34,355 nucleotides of DNA from Intrasporangiaceae bacterium. Its GTDB lineage: Bacteria > Actinomycetota > Actinomycetes > Actinomycetales > Dermatophilaceae. Shown in pieces: positions 7,927 through 15,131 of this stretch (the stretch's first letter is position 1; every line of letters begins with the position of its first letter). The DNA is taken from assembly GCA_012518475.1 (NCBI GenBank), contig JAAYSB010000113.1:1-34355 (forward strand). The letters are read 5' to 3'. The notes below the pieces were generated by a model. It worked only from the letters and a program-made list of their open reading frames with translations. It ran no database searches and was not told where the DNA came from. A program made the position numbers and the translations under genes.

Positions 7927-8319
7927 GATCCGGCCGATCGCCTCCGGCTCATGCGCGAGCTGTTCGTCGACCGTGACGCGTGGGTGCTCTCGGGATCGCT
8001 CATGGGCTGGGGCGACCCGCTCGTCGCGCACTTCGACGCCGTCGTGTTCCTCTCCGTTGACCCAGAGGTCCGCCTCGAGCGGCTGCGCGCGCGAGAGGTG
8101 CAGCGCTACGGCGCGAGGATCGAGGCAGGCGGCGACCTCGAGGCGGGCCACCAGGAGTTCATGGACTGGGCGCGCCGGTACGAGGACCCCACGTTCAGCG
8201 GTCGCACCCGTGCACGCCACGAGCGTTGGCTCGAGACCGTGCCGTGCCCGGTCCTGCGACTCGACGGGACGCGCCCCGTCGTCGAGCTTGTGTCGCAGCT
8301 GGAAAGCATGGGGCGCTGA
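7924..8319 (+). pseudogene. AAA/adenylate-kinase-like P-loop protein, 5'-truncated
   Basis: The readable product starts around DPADRLRLM at the insert edge (an ATG at 7951 is available) and runs to a TGA at 8317-8319, about 131 codons. It contains AWVLSGSLMGWGDPL, FDAVVFLSVDPEVRLERLRARE and GRTRARHERWL. This pattern belongs to a family of small AAA/nucleotide-kinase-like ATPases of about 175 aa. The N-terminal 40-45 residues with the Walker A loop are missing. Any product would lack ATP binding and is probably non-functional. The C-terminus appears complete. Confidence 0.7.
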
Positions 8320-8354
8320 CCGGCGGGTCGGATCCGGCGGGCTCCTCCGTCAGC
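8315..8354 (+). terminator. Weak candidate hairpin after the AAA fragment
   Basis: GCTGAC plus CGG (8315-8323) can pair with CCGTCAGC (8347-8354), with one bulged base and a large loop containing CGGATCCG. CTTTAT follows. It sits between two convergent genes. The hairpin is imperfect. Confidence 0.3.
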
Positions 8355-8384
8355 CTTTATGCCGCCAGGCAGCTCACCGGCGCG

Positions 8385-8996
8385 TCAGCAGTCGACGAGC
8401 TCGTCGGGCACCGTGAAGTTGAACTGCGCCATCAGTGTCTTGGTCTCGGCGTCGTCCACGAGAGTGCCCGCACCGGAGAAGGTTCCGCTCTCGAAGCTGA
8501 AGGATGCGTTGCCATCGCGAGTCGACAACGTCCCCTCCGGACCTTGGTAGTCGATGTGGTTCGCACTCACCCCGGACTGATCCTCGGTGTAGGCGAAGAA
8601 CAGCGCGTCCTCGCCATCGCGTGACCGTGCGACCGCCAGGACATCAAGCACGGTGGTGACCAGGTCGGTCGGGCTGACGGGCGTGCAGTTGACCGACTCG
8701 AGGACCTGGTAGGTGGTCGTGTCGATGGTGATGGTCCCGAGCTCGCCACCCGCGTCGCCGCCCGCGTCCTCGTCCCCTGCCTCGGCGGTCTCGCCGTCGG
8801 CGGTCTCGCTCTCGGTCGCAGCGTCGTCGACGGACGCGTCCTGCGTCGAGGCGTCTGTCGGTGTCGAGGCCGCAGCGTCTGTCGGCGCCGGGTCGTCCCC
8901 GCCGCCGGTGCAGCCAGAAAGGGCGAGTGCGAGCACTCCTGCCACGACATAAGCCCCGGATCTGGAGCGGGTGTCACCGAGTGTCCTGATAGCCAT
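8385..8996 (-). CDS. Putative lipoprotein, function unknown
   Basis: 203 aa. The lipobox LALSGC places the lipidated cysteine at residue 29 after a hydrophobic signal segment (YVVAGVLALALSG). A long Asp/Thr/Ala/Glu-rich, low-complexity linker (about residues 30-85) tethers a small C-terminal domain that starts near LGTITIDTTTYQVLESVNC and ends in DELVDC. Two cysteines, in this opening and at the last residue, could pair. The start is supported by GGAGG 7 bases upstream and a well-formed promoter (9024-9052). This is the only intact gene in the segment that splits the exonuclease gene. The globular domain was not recognised. Confidence 0.85.
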   Translation of the reverse strand: MAIRTLGDTRSRSGAYVVAGVLALALSGCTGGGDDPAPTDAAASTPTDASTQDASVDDAATESETADGETAEAGDEDAGGDAGGELGTITIDTTTYQVLESVNCTPVSPTDLVTTVLDVLAVARSRDGEDALFFAYTEDQSGVSANHIDYQGPEGTLSTRDGNASFSFESGTFSGAGTLVDDAETKTLMAQFNFTVPDELVDC

Positions 8997-9023
8997 GCCG
9001 TCGCCTCCACGGGAAATGCGACG

Positions 9024-9052
9024 ATCCTACACGTTTGTGACCTACGTCATAA
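9024..9052 (-). promoter_or_regulatory. Sigma-70-type promoter of the lipoprotein gene
   Basis: On the minus strand, TTATGA (9052-9047) and TAGGAT (9029-9024) are separated by 17 bases. The predicted start is near 9017, giving a short leader with GGAGG before the lipoprotein ATG. The -35 element overlaps the stop codon of the upstream winged-helix gene. Confidence 0.6.
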
Positions 9053-9957
9053 GGGCGAGCGAGAACCCGGCGAGCCGCCCGGGAGCGTTGGGGCTCCGGT
9101 GACCCGCAGTTCCAGGTCGCGGCTGAGGCTCGTCGCGAGACGGTCAGCACCCGCCTGGAGCTGCTCGACCGGTGCCGGGCCAGCCTCGTCGAACCACGCG
9201 ACGGTGAGCTGGCGATGTCCTCGGAGGGCTCGAAAGCCGACATCGAGTCGAGGTCGCGCGTGAGGACGAGCGCCTCGACCCCGTCCATCTCGACAGTCGC
9301 CACGTCCTGCCCGAGCTTGGCGATCCAGCGCTCCACGTGGCGCCACGGCGCACTGAGACCCTCCGTGAGCCAGTAGCGCAGGTTCGCCGGCGTCGCCGGT
9401 CCGTACGCGGCGAGGTAGTCCCGCACGGCCCGCGGTCCGGCGCCCTCGAGGTCGAGGGCCCCGGTCCACAGCGGGTCGCCGTCGAGGAGCCGGAAGGTCG
9501 TGGAGCCGTCGCGGTCCGGGCCGAAGCAGATGTCGCCCCACCAATGCAGAGGCTTGAAGAGAGAGTCTGACCCGGCACCGCTCGCCCCGACCTCGAGGTG
9601 CGCAAGTGCGTGATCACTCCGCACGTGCTCCCAGATCTCGGCGCGCGTCGCGGGCCCCTTCCCGAGGGCGTCGCGTGCCGCTGCTCGCCACGGCGCCCAG
9701 TCCTCGAGCGCGAAGGATCCCTGCCGTTGGTACCTTCTCGACTCCCACACCCGGGTGGTCCCGCGCACCGCGAGGATCGCCGCGGCGGCGTCGTGGGTCA
9801 TCACGTAGGAGCCGCCGCGGAACGCATAGGACCGGACGATCTCCCCCCGCTCCAGCGAGAGCGCGAGTCCGCCACGCTCGGGCGACTCCTGACGGATCGC
9901 CACGGCGAGCTCTGCGGGAGCGAGCGGCCAGGCCCGCACCGCGACCACGCGCCGAGC
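9047..9957 (-). pseudogene. Winged-helix DNA-binding (HTH_42-like) protein, truncated and frameshifted
   Basis: Remains of a winged-helix protein of the HTH_42/AlkZ-like family. Recognisable parts, N to C, are WPLAPAELAVAIRQ, RSYAFRGGSYVMTHD, GSFALEDWAPWR, SLFKPLHWWGDICFGP, LLDGDPLW, AAYGPATPANLRYWLTEGL and DLDSMSAFEPSED. Near 9214-9220 the frame shifts, and the family's C-terminal end continues in another frame (LTVAWFDEAGPAPVEQL to a TGA at 9047-9049). About 55-60 residues normally between these, including the LLPG-YDPWVLGPGT region, are absent, so this is a deletion and not a simple base slip. The N-terminus is also missing, cut at the insert edge near 9950. Two independent lesions make it a pseudogene. 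Confidence 0.75.
9939..9946 (+). repeat. Right copy of 8-bp direct repeat at the insert edge
   Basis: CCGCGACC, identical to 7919-7926. In the frame of the downstream exonuclease half it reads into D-H-A-P-S-G-A-P-C. Joining the two copies would fuse both halves of the exonuclease in frame. Confidence 0.4.
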
Positions 9958-10497
9958 GGCGCGCCCTGCACCGGGGAGCAGAGCAAGGAGGACTACGCCG
10001 AGATCGCCGCGGCAGCGCGACGTGCCATCGGCGAGGACCCGGCTGCTGTCGTCGACGCGCTCCGGATGCGGATGCGCGAGCTCGCACTCGACGAGCGCTT
10101 CGAAGAGGCCGGTGAGGTGCGCGACCGGCTCACGGCCCTGCTCAAGGGCGCAGCCCGTTCCCAGCGCATCGCCCCGCTCGCGGCCAGCCCACAGGTCATC
10201 GCGGCGCGCCGGCATCCGCGCGGCGGCTGGGAGCTGGTCTGCATCCGGCACGGCCGACTGGCCGGCTCGACACTCGCCCCACGGGGCGCCGCACCGATGC
10301 CCTATGTCGACGCCCTGATCAGCAGTGCCGAGCACGTCGATGCCCCGGTCACCCCCCTTCCGGCTGCGATCATCGAGGAGACCGAGATCATCGCCCGCTG
10401 GCTCGACGAGCCCGGGGTCCGGCTCGTCGACCTCGACGGGGTGTGGTCGTGTCCGGTGCGGGGAGCAGCGTCCTACGCCGACGTGCTCGCGGTCTGA
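9943..10497 (+). pseudogene. DEDD exonuclease/GIY-YIG protein, 3' portion of the interrupted gene
   Basis: C-terminal part of the protein whose N-terminal part is at 6909-7926. It begins at GAPCTGEQSKEDYAE (9958 onward), where relatives have a UvrC-like Cys-rich segment. A UVR-like helical region follows (MRMRELALDERFEEAGEVRDRL), then the family C-terminus, which ends with VWSCPVRGAASYADVLAV and a TGA at 10495-10497. The residue before GAPC is Ser; relatives have Cys. No plausible start or ribosome binding site precedes it, and it is in a different frame from the 5' part, so it is probably not translated on its own. Confidence 0.8.
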
Positions 10498-10514
10498 GGG
10501 CATAGGCTGGCACC

Positions 10515-10793
10515 GTGATCAGCGCCATCGTCCTCATCCACGCCGACGTCGACCAGATCCCCGAGGTCGCCTCCGCCCTCGTCGAGATCGACGGAGTGAG
10601 CGAGGTCTACTCGGTGGCCGGCTCGGTCGACCTCATCGCCATGGTCAAGGTGCGCGAGCACGAGCAGCTTGCCGATGTCATCGCCGACCGGATCGGCAAG
10701 GTAGCCGGGGTGACGGCCACGGACACGCACATCGCGTTCCGCACCTACTCCAAGGAGGATCTCGGCGCGGCCTTCAGCCTCGGCGTCGAGTAG
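10515..10793 (+). CDS. Lrp/AsnC ligand-binding (RAM) domain protein without HTH
   Basis: 92 aa, GTG start, 17 bases after the exonuclease fragment. The whole protein is one RAM/AsnC-type effector domain: ISAIVLIHADVDQIPEVASAL, VYSVAGSVDLIAMVKV and a closing TDTHIAFRTYSKEDLGAAF. There is no DNA-binding domain. Stand-alone RAM proteins form oligomers that bind amino acids. This one commonly sits beside the DEDD exonuclease and trpD in actinobacteria (from memory). It is convergent with trpD, with only 4 bases between stops. Ligand unknown. Confidence 0.88.
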   Translation: MISAIVLIHADVDQIPEVASALVEIDGVSEVYSVAGSVDLIAMVKVREHEQLADVIADRIGKVAGVTATDTHIAFRTYSKEDLGAAFSLGVE

Positions 10794-10797
10794 TCCC

Positions 10798-11826
10798 TCA
10801 GGCCCGCGTCGCCGCGACCCAGCGCTCCAGCACGGCGGCTGCCGCCCCGGAGTCGATCGCCGCAGTGGCCTGGTCGAGGCCCGCCGCCACCGCCTCGGCC
10901 AGCGGCGAGCCCGTGTCGACGAGCGGCAGGGCAAGAGCGACGGCAGCGTTGAGGCGGACCGCGTCGCGGGCGGCCCCGGGGGTACCGGCCAGCACATCTC
11001 GCACGACCTGGGCGTTGAAGGCGGCATCGCCGCCCCGCAGCGCCTCGAGCGGCTGGTGCCCGATGCCGTAGTCGACGGGGTCGAGGGCGTGGGTACTCAC
11101 GACACCGTCGCTCACAAGCCACACCGAGCTCGTCGTCGAGAGCGTGACCTCGTCGAGCCCGTCATCGCCGCGGACGACGACAGCGGTCCTTCCCCGCCCT
11201 GCGAAGACCCCCGCGATGAGTGGTGCCACGGTCGCGTCGGCCACGCCGAGCGCCGCATACACCGGCTGGGCGGGGTTGGTGATCGGGCCGAGGACGTTGA
11301 AGGCGGTCCCGATGCCGAGCTCCCGGCGGGCCACGGCGGCGTGCCGCATGCTCGGGTGGAAGGCCTGGGCGAAGCAGAACGTAATGCCGGCCTCGGTGGC
11401 GACCTCGGCCACCCGCTCCGGAGTGAGCGTCAGGTCGACCCCGAGCGCCTCGAGGACGTCGGCGGAGCCGCTCGAGGAGGATGCCGCCCGGTTGCCGTGC
11501 TTGACGACGGTCATCCCGGCTCCGGCGGCCACGAGTGAGGCCATCGTCGAGATGTTCACCGAGTGGTGCCGGTCTCCGCCGGTGCCGACGATGTCGACCG
11601 TCGTGCCATGGACCTCGATGCGGTTCGCGTGGGCGAGCATCTCGTCGGCGAGGCCGGTCAGCTCCTCGGTCGTCAGGCCCTTGGCCCGCAGGCCGACGAG
11701 GAACCCGGCGAGCTCGACCGCGGTCGCCTCCCCCCGCATGACCTGGCCCATCGCCCAGCGCGTGTCGTCAGCAGTGAGATCGGTGCCCGAGAGCAGCGCC
11801 GTGAGCAGGTCGGGCCAGGTGGGCAC
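10798..11826 (-). CDS. trpD: Anthranilate phosphoribosyltransferase
   Basis: 342 aa. It transfers phosphoribose from PRPP to anthranilate in the second committed step of tryptophan synthesis, in the cytosol. Visible family motifs are VDIVGTGGDRHHSVNIST (PRPP-binding loop), VVKHGNRAASSSSGSADVLEALG, HPSMRHAAVARRELGIGTAFNVLGPITNPA and the GDDGLDEVTL loop. Length is normal. Start is a GTG at 11824-11826. It is a lone trp gene here, downstream of the receiver-domain gene on the same strand with a 33-base gap. Position matches Rv2192c of M. tuberculosis, next to ctaE (from memory). Confidence 0.96.
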   Translation of the reverse strand: MPTWPDLLTALLSGTDLTADDTRWAMGQVMRGEATAVELAGFLVGLRAKGLTTEELTGLADEMLAHANRIEVHGTTVDIVGTGGDRHHSVNISTMASLVAAGAGMTVVKHGNRAASSSSGSADVLEALGVDLTLTPERVAEVATEAGITFCFAQAFHPSMRHAAVARRELGIGTAFNVLGPITNPAQPVYAALGVADATVAPLIAGVFAGRGRTAVVVRGDDGLDEVTLSTTSSVWLVSDGVVSTHALDPVDYGIGHQPLEALRGGDAAFNAQVVRDVLAGTPGAARDAVRLNAAVALALPLVDTGSPLAEAVAAGLDQATAAIDSGAAAAVLERWVAATRA

Positions 11827-11859
11827 GGTACGTCTGCCTGAGGTCAGGAGAAGGAGGTG

Positions 11860-12309
11860 TCAGCGGGCGCGGCGCGCCAGGTCGGCCACCGTGTTCGCGA
11901 GGACGATCGGGTCGAGCGGGTGCGGCACTGCGGCCTCGGCCTGGGACCAGGCGGCGAGCCAGCCGTCCTGCGGACGCCCGGTCAGAACGAGGACCGGCGG
12001 GCAGTTGAAGACCTCGTTCTTGAGCTGACGGGTCAGCCCGAGCCCACCGACGGGGGCGGACTCGCCGTCGAGGATGAGCAGGTCGAAGTCACCCTGCTCG
12101 ACCTCGGTCACGACAGCCGGCCCGGTGGCGCACTCGTGCCAGCCGACGACCTCGACATCGCGCGCCGGGCGCCGACCGACGGCGGCGCGCACCGCGTCAC
12201 GCGTCTCATAGTTGTCGCTGAACAGCAGGATCGTGACCTGGCGCGGCGCGCTCGAGGCGGTGTCCGCAGCAGTGTCCGACGGGGCCGAAGAAGGGCGCGC
12301 TGAACTCAT
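11860..12309 (-). CDS. Stand-alone response-regulator receiver-like protein, atypical
   Basis: 149 aa with a single CheY-like receiver domain after a Ser/Ala-rich N-terminal tail of about 22 residues. Strand 1 is VTILLFSDN with one acidic residue (Asp32). The candidate phosphoacceptor is Asp81 in DLLILDGES. Thr110 (LVLTGRP) matches the switch Thr. The position of the conserved Lys before Pro (usually KPLDP) is His130 in VPHPLDP. Loss of that lysine and of the second acidic residue suggests altered or absent phosphorelay. There is no output domain and no kinase gene nearby. The start ATG 12307-12309 lies 7 bases from a TAGGAT box, so it is probably leaderless. It diverges from ctaE. Confidence 0.78.
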   Translation of the reverse strand: MSSARPSSAPSDTAADTASSAPRQVTILLFSDNYETRDAVRAAVGRRPARDVEVVGWHECATGPAVVTEVEQGDFDLLILDGESAPVGGLGLTRQLKNEVFNCPPVLVLTGRPQDGWLAAWSQAEAAVPHPLDPIVLANTVADLARRAR

Positions 12310-12316
12310 GACGTCG

Positions 12317-12322
12317 ATCCTA
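12317..12322 (-). promoter_or_regulatory. -10 box for leaderless receiver-domain gene
   Basis: TAGGAT on the minus strand (12322-12317) places transcription start at about the A of the ATG at 12309. A -35 element at the right distance is poorly conserved. Confidence 0.45.
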
Positions 12323-12382
12323 GCGGGGGTTTGTCGGGGGGTCTGACACCGTCCGCGCTCCAGATAGTGCAGTATTGACCCC

Positions 12383-13060
12383 GTGGCGACTGCAGCAACC
12401 TTCACTGGCGACTCTCGTAACGACCCGCGGCACCCCGTGGTTCCCGTGATTCCGGGACACGGGCCGGCGACGCGACCCAACATGGTCGCCGTCGGCACCA
12501 TGGTGTGGCTCGCGAGTGAGCTGATGTTCTTCGCGGGCCTGTTCGCGATGTACTTCACGCTCCGGGCCAACGTGCCCGAGGTGTGGGCCGAGAACCTCCA
12601 TCACCTCAACCTCCCCTTCGCGCTGACCAACACCCTGATCCTCGTGATCTCGTCGGTCTGGTGCCAGCTCGGGGTCTGGAAGGCAGAGGCCGGCCAGGTC
12701 GCCCGCACCGGGGGGCTGTTCGAGTTCTCGAAGTGGGGCATGCGTGAGTGGTACGTCCTCACCTTCATCTTCGGCTCGATCTTCATCGCCGGGCAGGTCT
12801 TCGAGTACGCCGAGCTCGTGTCGCACGGGGTGACCCTCCAGAGCGACTCCTACGGATCGGTCTTCTATCTCACGACCGGTTTCCACGGCATCCACGTCAC
12901 CGGTGGACTGATCGCGTTCCTCCTCATCATCGGACGGAGCTTCACCACTCGCCGCTACACCCACGCACAAGCCACCGGCGCAGTGGTCACCTCGTACTAC
13001 TGGCACTTCGTCGACGTGGTGTGGATCGCCCTGTTCGCGGTGATCTACCTGCTCCGTTAG
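12383..13060 (+). CDS. ctaE: Cytochrome c oxidase subunit III
   Basis: 225 aa, GTG start. Integral membrane subunit of the aa3-type terminal oxidase. About five membrane segments are seen, including MVAVGTMVWLASELMFFAGLFAMYF, LTNTLILVISSVWCQLGVW, WYVLTFIFGSIFIAGQVFEY, FYLTTGFHGIHVTGGLIAFLLII and WHFVDVVWIALFAVIYLLR. The SELMFF, FHGIHV and YYWHFVDVVW motifs are family-typical. It leads the ctaE-qcrC-qcrA-qcrB cluster, as in M. tuberculosis Rv2193-Rv2196 (from memory). A CTGACA (12343-12348) to TAGTGC (12365-12370) pair is a possible promoter in the divergent gap. Confidence 0.96.
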   Translation: MATAATFTGDSRNDPRHPVVPVIPGHGPATRPNMVAVGTMVWLASELMFFAGLFAMYFTLRANVPEVWAENLHHLNLPFALTNTLILVISSVWCQLGVWKAEAGQVARTGGLFEFSKWGMREWYVLTFIFGSIFIAGQVFEYAELVSHGVTLQSDSYGSVFYLTTGFHGIHVTGGLIAFLLIIGRSFTTRRYTHAQATGAVVTSYYWHFVDVVWIALFAVIYLLR

Positions 13061-13117
13061 TCTCATCCGACAACTGCAGCCCCGGACCGGAACGACTTCG
13101 AAACAAGAGGAATTGAC

Positions 13118-13930
13118 GTGAACGCACTAGCCGCTCGGCGCCGCCATCCCGCGGCCATCGCGCTGCTGCTGATGCTCGCCCTGGTGGTGACCGGCGGGCT
13201 CTACGCAGCCTTTGCGCCGAAGCCCGCCGCTGCTGCTGCGGTGACGGCCGACCAGGTGGAGCAGGGCAAGGCACTGTTCCAGTCGAACTGCGCCAGCTGC
13301 CACGGCCTGAACGCCGAGGGCAACGAGACCGAGGTCGGTGACCTCAAGGCCTTCGGCCCCTCGCTCGTCGGCTCCGGCGCCGCCGCGGTGCACTTCCAGA
13401 TGGAGACCGGCCGAATGCCGCTGGCCTCCGCCGGCGTGCAGGCGCCCCGCGTGAACAAGGTGAAGTTCGAGGAGACCGAGATCGAGGCGATCGCCGCCTA
13501 CGTCGCCTCCCTCGGCCCCGGCCCCGCACGGCCCGACGAGGAGTGGCTCGACTGGGAGGGCCAGGGTGACGCCGGACGCGGTGGCACGATCTACCGCAGC
13601 AACTGCGCCATGTGCCACAGCTCCGCCGCCGTCGGCGGCGCACTGACCCGCGGCAAGTACGCTCCGACCCTCGCCGGCGTCGAAGAGGTCCACATCTACG
13701 AGGCGATGCTCACCGGCCCGCAGAACATGCCGGTCTTCAACGACATGAACCTCACTCCCGAGGACAAGCGCGACGTCATCGCCTACGTCAAGCAGATGCA
13801 GGAGACGGGCAACCCCGGCGGGCTCGGCCTGGGCGGCTACGGCCCCGCCTCCGAGGGCATGTTCGCCTGGATCTTCGGTCTCGGAATCATGATCGGTGCC
13901 GCCGTATGGCTCGGCCAGAAGGGAGCCTGA
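13118..13930 (+). CDS. qcrC: Cytochrome bc1 complex di-haem cytochrome c subunit
   Basis: 270 aa, GTG start with AAGAGG about 7 bases upstream. The N-terminal membrane segment (AIALLLMLALVVTGGLYAAF) leads to two extracytoplasmic cytochrome c domains, each with a haem attachment site: CASCH (58-62) and CAMCH (163-167). Candidate axial methionines are in GRMPLAS and QNMPVF. A C-terminal membrane anchor (MFAWIFGLGIMIGAAVWLG) ends the protein. In actinobacteria this di-haem subunit passes electrons directly from the Rieske protein to the CuA centre of CtaC, replacing soluble cytochrome c. It is followed after one base by qcrA. Confidence 0.97.
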   Translation: MNALAARRRHPAAIALLLMLALVVTGGLYAAFAPKPAAAAAVTADQVEQGKALFQSNCASCHGLNAEGNETEVGDLKAFGPSLVGSGAAAVHFQMETGRMPLASAGVQAPRVNKVKFEETEIEAIAAYVASLGPGPARPDEEWLDWEGQGDAGRGGTIYRSNCAMCHSSAAVGGALTRGKYAPTLAGVEEVHIYEAMLTGPQNMPVFNDMNLTPEDKRDVIAYVKQMQETGNPGGLGLGGYGPASEGMFAWIFGLGIMIGAAVWLGQKGA

Positions 13931-13931
13931 C

Positions 13932-15131
13932 GTGGCAGACAACGTCAACCAGCCGGGCGGCGACACGCCCGACAAGGATGTCTCGACTGACGCAGTGGCC
14001 TACGACCAGGAGGCCTACGACCGCGACGTGAGCACTGCGGTCAGCCTCGACGAGGGGGACCACGTCGGCACCGGCGGACTGCCCGCCCGCTTCGAGAACC
14101 CCGGCCTGCCGGCGCACCAGCCGCGGATGTCCGACCTGAGCGAGGCGGCTGCCAAGCGCGCCGAGCGCCAGGTGGCGACCCTGTTCGGCATCTCGATCCT
14201 CGGCACGATCGCGTTCCTCGTGGCGTACTTCGCGGTGCCCGTCACGCGCACGATGTTCTTCCCGGGTCTCGGCTACATCAACATGAGCAACTTCCTGCTC
14301 GGGACCTTCCTCGGGCTCTCCCTCCTCGGCATCGGCGCCGGTGCGGTCCACTGGGCCAAGACGCTCATGCCCGACGAGGAGGAGGTCGAGATGCGCCACC
14401 CGATGCGCAGCTCGGACGAGGAGCGGGCCCGGTTCGGTCAGATCCTCGGTGACGGGGGCGAGAGCTCGCAGCTGACGCGTCGCCCGCTCCTCAAGTACAC
14501 CCTCGGCGGTGCCCTCGGTCTGTTCGCTCTCCCCCTGGTCGTCCAGGTGGTCGGCAGCCTCGGCCCCTTCGACCGGCCCTACCGCAACCTCCGCCACACC
14601 TACTGGGACGGGGAGAAGGCCGCTGACGGCACCTACACCTTCCAGCCGATGCGCCTCATGCGGGACCCGCAGAACACCCCGATCCGGCCCGAGGAGGTCA
14701 CGATCGGCTCCGCCTACCACGTCCAGCCCGAGGGCCTGCTCGACGGTGGCGTCCAGGAGCAGCACCACATCCTCGAGGAGAAGGGCAAGTCCTCCGTTCT
14801 CCTCATGCGCCTGAACCCGGACGACTTCCAGGACACCGAGGGTGGCCGCAAGGCCCGTGACTGGGGCTACGAGGGTATCGTCGCCTACTCCAAGGTCTGC
14901 ACCCACGTCGGTTGCCCGGTCGGCCTGTACGAGCAGCACACCCACCACCTCCTGTGCCCGTGCCACCAGTCGACCTTCGATGTCACCGATGACTGCAAGG
15001 TCATCTTCGGTCCGGCCAAGCGGCCGCTTCCGCAGCTGAAGATCACCGTCGACGACGAGGGCTACCTCGTTGCCGACCAGCCGTTCGACGAGCCGGTCGG
15101 TCCGAGCTACTGGGAGCGTGAGAAGGCATGA
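13932..15131 (+). CDS. qcrA: Cytochrome bc1 complex Rieske iron-sulfur subunit
   Basis: 399 aa from GTG 13932, chosen because it follows the qcrC stop by one base; a reading from 13896 would overlap qcrC. A long acidic cytosolic N-terminus (about 80 residues) is followed by three membrane segments (LFGISILGTIAFLVAYFAV; NFLLGTFLGLSLLGIGAGAV; LGGALGLFALPLVVQVV) and a Rieske domain. The [2Fe-2S] ligands are in CTHVGC (Cys323, His325, with Cys328 for the disulfide) and CPCHQS (Cys342, Cys344, His345). Three membrane segments are characteristic of the actinobacterial form. It overlaps qcrB by ATGA. Confidence 0.97.
   Translation: MADNVNQPGGDTPDKDVSTDAVAYDQEAYDRDVSTAVSLDEGDHVGTGGLPARFENPGLPAHQPRMSDLSEAAAKRAERQVATLFGISILGTIAFLVAYFAVPVTRTMFFPGLGYINMSNFLLGTFLGLSLLGIGAGAVHWAKTLMPDEEEVEMRHPMRSSDEERARFGQILGDGGESSQLTRRPLLKYTLGGALGLFALPLVVQVVGSLGPFDRPYRNLRHTYWDGEKAADGTYTFQPMRLMRDPQNTPIRPEEVTIGSAYHVQPEGLLDGGVQEQHHILEEKGKSSVLLMRLNPDDFQDTEGGRKARDWGYEGIVAYSKVCTHVGCPVGLYEQHTHHLLCPCHQSTFDVTDDCKVIFGPAKRPLPQLKITVDDEGYLVADQPFDEPVGPSYWEREKA

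Larger units (their letters stand above)
7919..9946. other. About 2-kb inserted or substituted segment inside the exonuclease gene
   Basis: Segment lying between the two halves of one gene. Its left edge cuts into the 5' end of an AAA/kinase-like gene (plus strand). Its right edge cuts into the 5' end of a winged-helix protein gene (minus strand). One intact lipoprotein gene lies between. Both edge genes being cut means the piece is a random fragment of a different locus, not a self-contained element. No transposase, integrase or terminal inverted repeat was seen. Base composition looks similar to the flanks. About 50 codons of the exonuclease expected between VRD and GAPCTG are missing. A real recombination event and an assembly chimera are both possible. 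Confidence 0.7.

Noticed and set aside
7919..9946. Insert in the exonuclease gene considered as an intein, group II intron, IS element or integron cassette.
   Set aside because: The halves are in different frames with stops between, so no intein. No reverse transcriptase, transposase, integrase, inverted terminal repeat or attachment-site structure was seen.
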